Assembly: GCF_027497495.1 (NCBI RefSeq)
Contig: NZ_CP114205.1
Location: 2,046,001 to 2,110,000, forward strand
Origin: Streptomyces tubercidicus
Lineage (GTDB): Bacteria > Actinomycetota > Actinomycetes > Streptomycetales > Streptomycetaceae
Length of the DNA: 64,000 bases
Direction: 5' to 3'
Shown here: piece by piece, positions 45,680-53,168 of the stretch
Position numbering within the stretch: position 1 is the stretch's first letter
How the letters are laid out: every line of letters begins with the position of its first letter
Notes under the pieces: model-generated
Database searches by the model: none
What the model was told of the DNA's origin: nothing
The model's input: the letters and a program-made list of their open reading frames with translations, nothing else
Made by a program: the position numbers and the translations under genes

Positions 45680-46381
45680 TCAGAGCGACTGGCGGGGGGC
45701 GCGGTCGCGGATCATCAACGCCGCGCGTTTCGCGGGCAGTTCGATCTCGTCGGCGCAGTGGAACCCCGCGCTCAGGAAGGCCGCGACGGAGGCGGTGTTG
45801 CGCAGATCGGGCTCGGCGACGACCCGGGTGCACCGGGGGCGGTGGTCGAGGACGAGATCGGCGGTGGCGCGCAGCAGGAGGGTGCCCAGCCCGCGCCCCC
45901 GGTCGGCGGCTCCGCCGATGAGCAGATGGATGCCGGTGTCCTGGGGCCGGGCGGGGTAGTGGCGGGCGAGGGGGTCGAGGTCGGCGCGGTAGATCTCCCA
46001 GTAGCTCATCGGGACCCCGGCCAGCACACCGAGGCAGGGCACGCTGCGGCCGTCGCCGTCGAGCTGGCCGCGCAGATGGGCGGCGGTGGTCTCCGGCGGG
46101 CCGGCCAGCTCCCAGAAAGCGGCGACGGCCGGGTCGTTCATCCAGCCCGTGATCCGGTCGAGATCGCGGTCCGGCCGTACGGGCACGAGCGTGAACGGCC
46201 CGGCGGGCGTCCCGGCCGGTCCCCAGCCCGCCAGGTTGTCGAGCAGCGGGCCGGCGGCCGGGTCGCCCGGGGACGCCGCCGGCGGTGGGCCGCCTTCCGG
46301 CAACGCGCCGCATTCCGGCGGGAGTTGACTGCCGCGGGTGTCGTCGGAGCTGTAGCAGAGGCCGGGGTCGGTGGGTGGCAC
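45680..46381 (-). CDS. GNAT-family acyltransferase (IucB/RhbD-like)
   Basis: 233 residues. After a Pro/Gly-rich lead of about 55 residues comes a GNAT domain with FTLVPVRPDRDLDRITGWMNDPAVAAFWEL, the acyl-CoA-binding segment DRGRGLGTLLLRA and RVVAEPDLRNTASVAAFLSAGF. It is close to the siderophore hydroxylamine acetyltransferases IucB and RhbD. In those pathways it acylates an N-hydroxy-diamine. No hydroxylase gene is in this operon, so its acceptor here is uncertain and could be a free amine. The GTG at 46381 follows GAGAGGAG. Confidence 0.85.
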   Translation of the reverse strand: MPPTDPGLCYSSDDTRGSQLPPECGALPEGGPPPAASPGDPAAGPLLDNLAGWGPAGTPAGPFTLVPVRPDRDLDRITGWMNDPAVAAFWELAGPPETTAAHLRGQLDGDGRSVPCLGVLAGVPMSYWEIYRADLDPLARHYPARPQDTGIHLLIGGAADRGRGLGTLLLRATADLVLDHRPRCTRVVAEPDLRNTASVAAFLSAGFHCADEIELPAKRAALMIRDRAPRQSL

Positions 46382-46489
46382 GGCGACGCTCTCCTCTCGT
46401 GGCCGCGTGCCGCGTGGCCGTATGGGTCGCGGGGCGCCGGCGCCGGGGACGGGATGCGGGGGTGTGCTGTCGGGGGTCGCGGTGGGCGG

Positions 46490-48532
46490 CTACGGGGCGA
46501 GCGGGTTGGGCAGGGTGACGTAGACGGACTGGGTTTCGACCGGGCCGACGAGTTCGTCCAGGCCGTGCAGCCGGGTCGCCAGATTGGCCTTGCAGCGCAG
46601 GGTGCGGGCGGCCAGCAGCTGTTCCGGGAGCGGCGAGCGGTGTGCCCGGGGGGCCGCGGCGGCGTCGGCGAGGAAGCGGCGGAAGGCGGCGAGCAGGATC
46701 TCCTCACGGACCAGGCGCTGGGAGCCGAAGGCCCCGATGAGGCCGAGGACGTTGTTGATGCCGAGGTAATAGGCGAAGCGTTCGTCGGTGACGTCGTCGG
46801 CGACGAAGCTGTCACTGGCCGCGCCGATGCCGGGCAGCCGTCGTTCCAGTTCGGCGCGGCGCGAGGTGCGGAAGTAGTAGCCCTGGTTGTCGCGGTAGCG
46901 GCCGCCGACCGGCCAGCCGTCGGGGTCCAGCAGCACCACGGTGTTCTGCTGGTGGGCCTCCAGCACGACCCCGGCCGTGCCGTCGAGCCACAGCACGGGC
47001 CGGACGACCGCTTCGAGGTAGCGCAGGAACCACTCGGTGGCCACCGCGCCCAGGGGGCGGCCGGTGCGGGCGCCGAGTGTGCCGACGAGCTCTTCGAGCC
47101 GGGAGCGCACGCCGGAGCGGCCGGGCCAGGGCCGGGGGGAGGTGAGACCGGCGATGCAGACCGCGTCGTCGGTGGTGCTGAAGGGGTTGTGGCGGATGAC
47201 GACATCGAGGCCCTGGACGGGTGCGCCGTCGGGGCCGTCGACGGCGAGATAGGCCGGGTCGCGGACGATGTCGAAGCCGGGGTGGACGGTCTGCCACTGC
47301 TTGGCGAGGCCGGTGCGCAGCAGCCGGTGCACCTCGACACCGCGGGCCAGTTCCTTACGGAGGTTCTCCCGGCGGGAGTTGGTGATGCGCAGCCCGAGGG
47401 AGAGCTTGAGCATGGCGTTCGCGTCGGGGCGGTAGACCGTGCGGACGGAGGAGGTGGGGTGCCAGAGCGGGCCGTGGGCGCCGAGGTCGTGCAGCAGCCC
47501 GTCCTCGCGGAGCGCGGTGAGGTCGGGGCGGCCGGCGAGTTCCCTGGCCTGCCAGGGGTGCAGCGGCAACGGCACGGTGTCGTCGGGGAGTTGGCAGCCG
47601 CTGCCCGCGAAGCGCCGGGTGAGCTGCTCGGCCGGTACGGGCTTGCCGCGTTCGGTCCAGGCGGAGTCGGCGGCCAGGACGGAGCGGTGCACGGCGATCC
47701 AGTGCAGCGGGAAGGCGCCGCGCAGTTCGGGCGAATAGGCGCGGGTCTCCGCCTCGGAGAGACCTTCGCGGCTCTTGGGTGTGGGGTGCAGCGGGTGGCC
47801 CAGGAGGAGGGACTGTTCGGCTTCGAGGAAGAGGGCGCCGTGGTCGTCGGCGGGCCGGGCGCGCCGGTCGGTGAGGAAGGTGGCGACATTGCGGACGGAG
47901 TTGGCGACCCGGCCGACGAGTTCGGCGCCGTCGCCGTCCGGCGCCTGCTGCGGCGTGCCGTCCGGCTCCGGCCGCTCCCCGCCGTCCGCCACGGGCCGCT
48001 CCCCGGCGTCCGCCACGCGGTGCTCGCCGCCGTCGGACGCCCGCCGGTCGCCGTGCGCGGCCTCCCGGCGCAGCAGCGCGGCGAGGGTGACGGCGTCCAG
48101 CGGGGCGGCACCGGCCGGGGCGCCTTCGAGGGTAGGGGCGCCCAGGCGGTGCCAGCCCGTGGGCGACCAGTAGCGGACGGGGACGATCAGGGCGCTCGCG
48201 GCGGCCCGCAGCGGGAGGCGCAGCCGGCCGTCGGCGGGGTGGTGGGTGCCGCTCTCCCGGAGCCAGCAGCGCAGCAGATGCTCGATGCCCGCGGCGTCGG
48301 CGGCGACCGCCGGATCCGGGTGGTCGAGCGGGTCGTGGTCACCGGCGCGGGCGCGGTCGTGCGGGCCGGTGGTGCCCTGGAGGACGGGCCGCTCGGGGAA
48401 GTCGTGGGGCTGCTGGTGGCAGGTCCCGTCCGCGGCCCGCCGCTGCTGGCGGGGCACCGACTCGATGGTGCCCGCGCCCTGGTGGGCGGGGATGCGCTCG
48501 GCGGGCTGACCGCCGTCGGGGCGTTCGTTCAT
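46490..48532 (-). CDS. IucA/IucC-family siderophore synthetase (first condensation enzyme)
   Basis: 680 residues, longer than the usual 580-620. Conserved motifs include PLHPWQAREL, KLSLGLRITNSRREN, EAHQQNTVVLLDPDGWPVGGRYRDNQGYYF. The extra length comes from an N-terminal tail of about 75 residues and an inserted low-complexity stretch (157-203) with repeated DGGERP-like words. Both are atypical for the family and probably disordered. The enzyme should couple citrate to a diamine-derived substrate. It overlaps the aminotransferase stop by 4 bp (ATGA), confirming the start at 48532 and translational coupling. Confidence 0.88.
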   Translation of the reverse strand: MNERPDGGQPAERIPAHQGAGTIESVPRQQRRAADGTCHQQPHDFPERPVLQGTTGPHDRARAGDHDPLDHPDPAVAADAAGIEHLLRCWLRESGTHHPADGRLRLPLRAAASALIVPVRYWSPTGWHRLGAPTLEGAPAGAAPLDAVTLAALLRREAAHGDRRASDGGEHRVADAGERPVADGGERPEPDGTPQQAPDGDGAELVGRVANSVRNVATFLTDRRARPADDHGALFLEAEQSLLLGHPLHPTPKSREGLSEAETRAYSPELRGAFPLHWIAVHRSVLAADSAWTERGKPVPAEQLTRRFAGSGCQLPDDTVPLPLHPWQARELAGRPDLTALREDGLLHDLGAHGPLWHPTSSVRTVYRPDANAMLKLSLGLRITNSRRENLRKELARGVEVHRLLRTGLAKQWQTVHPGFDIVRDPAYLAVDGPDGAPVQGLDVVIRHNPFSTTDDAVCIAGLTSPRPWPGRSGVRSRLEELVGTLGARTGRPLGAVATEWFLRYLEAVVRPVLWLDGTAGVVLEAHQQNTVVLLDPDGWPVGGRYRDNQGYYFRTSRRAELERRLPGIGAASDSFVADDVTDERFAYYLGINNVLGLIGAFGSQRLVREEILLAAFRRFLADAAAAPRAHRSPLPEQLLAARTLRCKANLATRLHGLDELVGPVETQSVYVTLPNPLAP

Positions 48533-49917
48533 GGGGTGGTGCCTCGCAGTGTCGTGGGGGACGAGCCCATCGGCCCGGGGGTGGTGCGGACCGCCGCCGT
48601 GATGGCGTCGGCGAGGCGGTCGAGGATCGCGTCCGCCTGTTCGTCGGTAATGGTCAGGGGTGGCAGCAGCCGGACGACGGCGGAGTGCCGGCCGCCCAGT
48701 TCGACGATCAGGCCGCGGTCCAGGCAGGCGTCCCGGACGGCGGCGGCGAGTTCGGGGGCGGCGGGTCGGGCGCCCGTGGCATCGGCGTCGGCGTCGCGGT
48801 CGACGAGTTCGACGCCGAGCATCAGACCGCGGCCGCGGACGTCGCCGATGCAGTCATGGGCGGCGGCGAGGGCGGTGAGCCGGGCGAGCATCCGGGCGCC
48901 GAGCTCCCCGGCCCGCCGGTCGAGACCGTTGGCGCGGACGTAGGCGAGGGTGGCGGCACCGGCGGCCATGGCGAGCTGGTTGCCGCGGAAGGTGCCGGCG
49001 TGGGCACCCGGCTGCCAGGCGTCCAGTTCCCCGCGGTAGACGATCACGGCGAGCGGCAGGCTGCCGCCGATCGCCTTCGACAGCACGATCACATCGGGCA
49101 CGATGCCGCTGTGGTCCACCGCCCAGAAGGCGCCGGTGCGGCCGACGCCGGTCTGCACCTCGTCCACGATCAGCGGGATCTGCCGGGCGGCGGTGATCTC
49201 CCGCATCCGCCGCAGCCAGCCGTCCGGTGCCGGGATCACCCCGCCCTCGCCCTGGACGGGTTCCAGGATCATCCCGGCCGGGCGGGGCACCCCGCTCTTG
49301 TGGTCGTCGAGGAGGTTCTGGGTCCAGCGCGCGGCGAGTTCGGCGCCGCGATCGCCGCCGGTCCCGAAGGGGCAGCGGTAGTCGTACGGATAGGGCAGCC
49401 GGGCCACGCTGGTGTGCTGCGCTCCCCCGGAAGCAGCGAGGGCCTCCGAGGTCATGCCGTGGTAGGCGCCGGAGAAGGCCATCAGACCGTCCCGCCCGGT
49501 CGCGGTGCGGACGAGTTTGAAGGCGGCTTCGACGGCGTCCGTGCCGGCCGGGCCGCAGAACTGGATGCGCCCCTTTTCGGCCAACTCTCCGGGCAGCGTG
49601 GCGAAGAGCTCGGTGGTGAAGGCGTCCTTGACGGGCGTGGCCAGGTCGAGGACGTGCAGGGGGGCGCCGGAGTCGAGGACCGTGCGGATCGCTTCGAGCA
49701 CCACCGGGTGGTTGTGGCCGAGGGCCAGGGTGCCGGCGCCGGAGAGACAGTCGAGATAGCGCCGGCCGTCGGCGCCTTCGATGGTGAGCCCGCGGGCGCG
49801 CACCGGGACGATGGGCAGCGAGCGCGCGTAGGTGCGGGCGGCGGACTCACGCAGGGACTGACGGCGCAGGATCCCCTCGTGGGCCGGCGCGGCCGGCACG
49901 GTTTCGGTCAACGCCAC
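48529..49917 (-). CDS. Class-III PLP aminotransferase, diaminobutyrate-2-oxoglutarate type
   Basis: 462 residues of the diaminobutyrate aminotransferase (RhbA/EctB) group. PLP Lys is 281 in VLSKAIGGSLPLA; LEPVQGEGGV and VDEVQTGVGRTG are the cofactor-binding motifs; LSGAGTLALGHNHP is the N-terminal signature. It should make L-2,4-diaminobutyrate from aspartate semialdehyde and glutamate, the first step to 1,3-diaminopropane in rhizobactin- or schizokinen-type siderophores. It starts the four-gene NIS operon. The GTG at 49917 has AGGAGG about 12 nt upstream, a slightly long spacing. The next decarboxylation gene (RhbB type) is missing from this locus. Confidence 0.9.
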   Translation of the reverse strand: MALTETVPAAPAHEGILRRQSLRESAARTYARSLPIVPVRARGLTIEGADGRRYLDCLSGAGTLALGHNHPVVLEAIRTVLDSGAPLHVLDLATPVKDAFTTELFATLPGELAEKGRIQFCGPAGTDAVEAAFKLVRTATGRDGLMAFSGAYHGMTSEALAASGGAQHTSVARLPYPYDYRCPFGTGGDRGAELAARWTQNLLDDHKSGVPRPAGMILEPVQGEGGVIPAPDGWLRRMREITAARQIPLIVDEVQTGVGRTGAFWAVDHSGIVPDVIVLSKAIGGSLPLAVIVYRGELDAWQPGAHAGTFRGNQLAMAAGAATLAYVRANGLDRRAGELGARMLARLTALAAAHDCIGDVRGRGLMLGVELVDRDADADATGARPAAPELAAAVRDACLDRGLIVELGGRHSAVVRLLPPLTITDEQADAILDRLADAITAAVRTTPGPMGSSPTTLRGTTP

Positions 49918-50024
49918 GGCAGTTGTGTCCTCCTGCTGGTGAGCTGCGGAAGGCCGCGGGCCCCGCGAAGGGCCCGGCCGTCCCCCGTCCGTACCAACGA
50001 CGACGGCGACCCGAGATCACGGTT

Positions 50025-50046
50025 GCCGCCAAGATCCCTTGGCGGC
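50025..50046. promoter_or_regulatory. Hairpin/palindrome in the siderophore operon promoter region
   Basis: GCCGCCAAG (50025-50033) and CTTGGCGGC (50038-50046) form a perfect 9-bp inverted repeat with a 4-nt spacer. The site lies 108 bp upstream of the aminotransferase start, in a region divergent with a lipoprotein gene, where no terminator is required. It may be an operator. No iron box was found in this 282-bp gap. Confidence 0.45.
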
Positions 50047-50199
50047 CGGGAACCGGGGACCCGAGTACCGCCGTCCCCATCGTCACCGGCATAGTGGGGT
50101 GTTGCGCCGGGATCTTGAGGTTCATGACAAAGACCGGACCCGCGCGGAACCAGCTCATGTCACACCGGCTCCGTCCGATTCACCAGGGGGAACTCACCC

Positions 50200-51384
50200 A
50201 TGCGATCCATACGTCGGCCAGTCCTGGCCGCCGCCGCTCTCACCGCCGTGCTGGCGCTGACCGCCACCGGCTGCGGGCCGGAGGGGGACAACGCGAACGC
50301 CAAGCCCAGCCAGGCCGCCGGCCAGGAGGGCGGGGGTGACTTCAAGATCCCTCAGGAGATCCAGGACAAGCTCAGGGAACACGGCGTCGACCTGGACAAG
50401 TGGAAGAACGGCGAGTGGAAGAACTGGGACCGGGACAAGTGGCTCCGCGAGGCCGGGGAGTTCATCAACCCGATCATCAAGGACTTCTGGGACAAGGACA
50501 AGATCGACCAGGTCAAGCCGCCCCAGGACCCCAGCAAGCCTGAGGACATCTCGGAGGACCAGGGGAAGACCGACCCCGAGCCCGCCGCCGTCCCGGCTCA
50601 GGCCGTCAAGACCCCGTACGACTCCACCGCCCCCGGCGTGGGCCTGCTGCTGTTCAGCACCCCCAAGGGCGAGTCGCGCTGCTCCGCCACCGTCGTGAAG
50701 GACCCGGCGCACCCCGGTAAGTCCAACCTCGTGTGGACCGCGGCGCACTGTGTGCACGCCGGCAAGAGCGGCGGCTGGTACCGCAACATGATGTTCGTGC
50801 CGAACTTCAACAAGACCGGCGGTTCCGCGGGCGAGTTGAAGAACAAGCCCTTCGAGGACCGGGTCCCGGCGGGCAAGTGGTGGGCGGACGACATGGCGAC
50901 GTCCCAGCAGTGGATCAAGGCCGGGGGCGCCGTTCCGGGTGTCCCGATGGCTCCGTACGACTACGCGCTGATGCATGTGAAGCCTGAGCAGAGCACCGGC
51001 GGCAAGTCGCTGGAGGAGATGGCCGGCGGCGCCTACAAGGTCGACTTCAACGCCCCCGCGATGGCCAAGATCCCGAGCCTGACCGCGCAGGGCTACCCGG
51101 CCGAGCCGCCGTTCGACGGTGCGGCGCAGCAGCAGTGCACCGACAAGCCGACCCGGCTGTCGATGGACGCCCGGAAGCCGACCATGTACCGGATCGGCTG
51201 CACCATGACCGGTGGTTCCTCCGGTGGCCCCTGGTTCGCCAAGGGCTCGGACGGCAAGCCGGAGCTGATCTCCAACATGTCGATGGGGCCGCGCCCGGCC
51301 CGCTGGTCGGCCGGTCCGCACCTGGGCCCCGAGGCCAAGACGCTGTTCGACAACATGAGCAAGAAGTGGGCGAGCAAGCAGTAG
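50200..51384 (+). CDS. Lipoprotein serine peptidase (trypsin-like fold)
   Basis: 394 residues. A twin-Arg-like basic N terminus and hydrophobic helix end in the lipobox LTATGC (Cys 25), so it is anchored outside the membrane. A Lys/Trp/Asp-rich helical segment follows (about 45-120, KWKNGEWKNWDRDKW) with no known domain. The peptidase domain starts near 145 with His in LVWTAAHC, Asp probably in YDYALMHV, and Ser in GCTMTGGSSGGPWF. The ATG has AGGGGG upstream. Its role at the cell surface is unknown. It is transcribed away from the siderophore operon and ends in paired terminators. Confidence 0.87.
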   Translation: MRSIRRPVLAAAALTAVLALTATGCGPEGDNANAKPSQAAGQEGGGDFKIPQEIQDKLREHGVDLDKWKNGEWKNWDRDKWLREAGEFINPIIKDFWDKDKIDQVKPPQDPSKPEDISEDQGKTDPEPAAVPAQAVKTPYDSTAPGVGLLLFSTPKGESRCSATVVKDPAHPGKSNLVWTAAHCVHAGKSGGWYRNMMFVPNFNKTGGSAGELKNKPFEDRVPAGKWWADDMATSQQWIKAGGAVPGVPMAPYDYALMHVKPEQSTGGKSLEEMAGGAYKVDFNAPAMAKIPSLTAQGYPAEPPFDGAAQQQCTDKPTRLSMDARKPTMYRIGCTMTGGSSGGPWFAKGSDGKPELISNMSMGPRPARWSAGPHLGPEAKTLFDNMSKKWASKQ

Positions 51385-51393
51385 TCGCGTGAG

Positions 51394-51422
51394 GTGGGTG
51401 GTGCCCGGAAGGCACCACCCAC
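51394..51422 (+). terminator. Terminator after the lipoprotein peptidase
   Basis: GTGGGTGGTGCC (51394-51405) pairs perfectly with GGCACCACCCAC (51411-51422) over a 5-nt loop, 10 bp after the stop. Confidence 0.85.
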
Positions 51423-51441
51423 ACACCGCCCATGGACACGA

Positions 51442-51479
51442 CGAAGGCCCGCTCCCGGTCTCCCGGGGGCGGGCCTTCG
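51442..51479 (-). terminator. Terminator after hflX
   Basis: CGAAGGCCCGC (51442-51452) pairs with GCGGGCCTTCG (51469-51479); inner bases can extend the stem. It lies 20 bp beyond the hflX stop. Confidence 0.8.
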
Positions 51480-51499
51480 GTCGCTGTGCTGCCGGCCCG

Positions 51500-52987
51500 T
51501 CAGGCGGCCGGTACGAACGGCTGGAACTCGGCGGCCAGCTCCGCGTGCACCCGCGCCTTGAGGACCGTGCCCTCCGCGGTGTGCTCCTCGGAGATGACCT
51601 CGCCCTCGGCATGGGCGCGCGAGACCAGGGCGCCCTGGGTGTAGGGCACCAGTACCTCGATCTCGACCTGCGGCCGGGGAAGTTCCTCGTCGAGCAGGGT
51701 CAGCAGCTCTTCCATGCCCTGGCCCGTACGGGCCGAGACGGCGAGGGCGTGCTTCTCCTGGCGCAGCAGTCGCTGGAGCACCAGCGGATCGGCCGCGTCG
51801 GCCTTGTTGACGACCACGATCTCGGGCACGTCCGTCGCGCCCACGTCGCGGATCACCTCGCGGACCGCGGCCAGCTGCTCCTCCGGCACCGGGTGCGAGC
51901 CGTCGACCACATGCAGGATGAGATCGGAGTCGCCGACCTCCTCCATCGTGGAGCGGAACGCCTCGACGAGGTGATGCGGGAGGTGGCGGACGAAGCCGAC
52001 GGTGTCGGCGAGGGTGTAGAGCCGCCCGCTGGGTGTCTCGGCCCGCCGGACGGTCGGGTCCAGGGTGGCGAACAGGGCGTTCTCCACCAGGACACCGGCG
52101 CCGGTCAGGCGGTTGAGCAGGGAGGACTTTCCGGCGTTGGTGTAGCCGGCGATGGCGACCGAGGGGACCTTGTTGCGCCGGCGTTCCTGGCGCTTGATGT
52201 CCCGGCCGGTCTTCATCTCCGCGATCTCCCGGCGCATCTTCGCCATCTTCTCGCGGATCCGCCGCCGGTCCGTCTCGATCTTGGTCTCACCGGGGCCACG
52301 GGTGGCCATACCGCCGCCCGCCGAACCGGAGCCACCGCCACCCATCTGCCGGGACAGCGACTGACCCCAGCCGCGGAGCCGCGGGAGCATGTACTGCATC
52401 TGCGCCAGCGAGACCTGCGCCTTGCCCTCCCGGGACTTGGCGTGCTGGGCGAAGATGTCGAGGATCAGGGCGGTCCGGTCGACCACCTTGACCTTGACGA
52501 CATCCTCAAGGTGGATCAGCTGGCCCGGGGAGAGCTCACCGTCACACACCACGGTGTCCGCCCCGGATTCGAGCACGATGTCCCGCAGCTCCAGCGCCTT
52601 GCCCGAGCCGATATACGTGGCCGGGTCGGGCTTGTCGCGGCGCTGGATGACGCCGTCGAGCACCATCGCACCGGCGGTCTCGGCGAGGGCGGCGAGCTCG
52701 GCGAGCGAGTTCTCCGCCTCCTGGACAGTGCCCGTCGTCCAGACACCGACGAGCACCACCCGCTCCAGACGGAGCTGTCGGTACTCGACCTCGGTGACGT
52801 CTTCGAGTTCGGTGGAAAGGCCCGCTACGCGGCGTAGTGCGGCACGTGCCGAGCGGTCGTACTGGTCGCCGTCACGCTCCCCGTCGATCTCGTGGCTCCA
52901 GGCGACGTCCTCTTCCATCAGGGCGTTGGCCCGAAGGCTCTCGGGGAGGCGCTGCCGGTCCTGCGGAAGGGAAGAAGAGGAGGTCAT
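51500..52987 (-). CDS. hflX: Ribosome-splitting GTPase HflX
   Basis: 495 residues. The N-terminal HflX domain with VVCDGELSPGQLIHLEDVVKVKVVDRTALILDIFAQHAKSREGKAQVSLAQ precedes a Gly-rich linker (MGGGGSGSAGGGMATRGPGETKIETDRR). The G domain has G1 GYTNAGKSSLLN, G3 DTVGF and G4 NKAD. HflX splits stalled 70S ribosomes after heat or antibiotic stress and binds the 50S subunit. ATG 52987 starts a sensible N terminus. The leader carries a small GGGACC-TTTC-GGTCCC hairpin (53020-53035), which may mark a regulatory leader. Confidence 0.95.
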   Translation of the reverse strand: MTSSSSLPQDRQRLPESLRANALMEEDVAWSHEIDGERDGDQYDRSARAALRRVAGLSTELEDVTEVEYRQLRLERVVLVGVWTTGTVQEAENSLAELAALAETAGAMVLDGVIQRRDKPDPATYIGSGKALELRDIVLESGADTVVCDGELSPGQLIHLEDVVKVKVVDRTALILDIFAQHAKSREGKAQVSLAQMQYMLPRLRGWGQSLSRQMGGGGSGSAGGGMATRGPGETKIETDRRRIREKMAKMRREIAEMKTGRDIKRQERRRNKVPSVAIAGYTNAGKSSLLNRLTGAGVLVENALFATLDPTVRRAETPSGRLYTLADTVGFVRHLPHHLVEAFRSTMEEVGDSDLILHVVDGSHPVPEEQLAAVREVIRDVGATDVPEIVVVNKADAADPLVLQRLLRQEKHALAVSARTGQGMEELLTLLDEELPRPQVEIEVLVPYTQGALVSRAHAEGEVISEEHTAEGTVLKARVHAELAAEFQPFVPAA

Positions 52988-53168
52988 TTGATCCTTCGCG
53001 TCGTTGGGAAGCCCGCACGGGGACCTTTCGGTCCCACCGGGACTGTCGTCTGGGCGACCGTCGCGGTGGACCCGCGGCCGTCGCTGATGTCAACGTCCGA
53101 GCCGTCCGGGAGATTCCCGGGCCGGGCCGGTGCCGACCTGACGATGGTCCCACGACCGGAGAGGGCCG

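Noticed and set aside
44042-48943. Plus-strand open frame of 1633 codons opposite the siderophore operon
   Set aside because: Antisense shadow: it spans three well-defined minus-strand genes and their gaps, with Gly/Val-rich low-complexity translation.
49918-50199. Iron box upstream of the siderophore operon
   Set aside because: No TTAGGTTAGGCT-like sequence was found on either strand, unlike the clear site at 4314.
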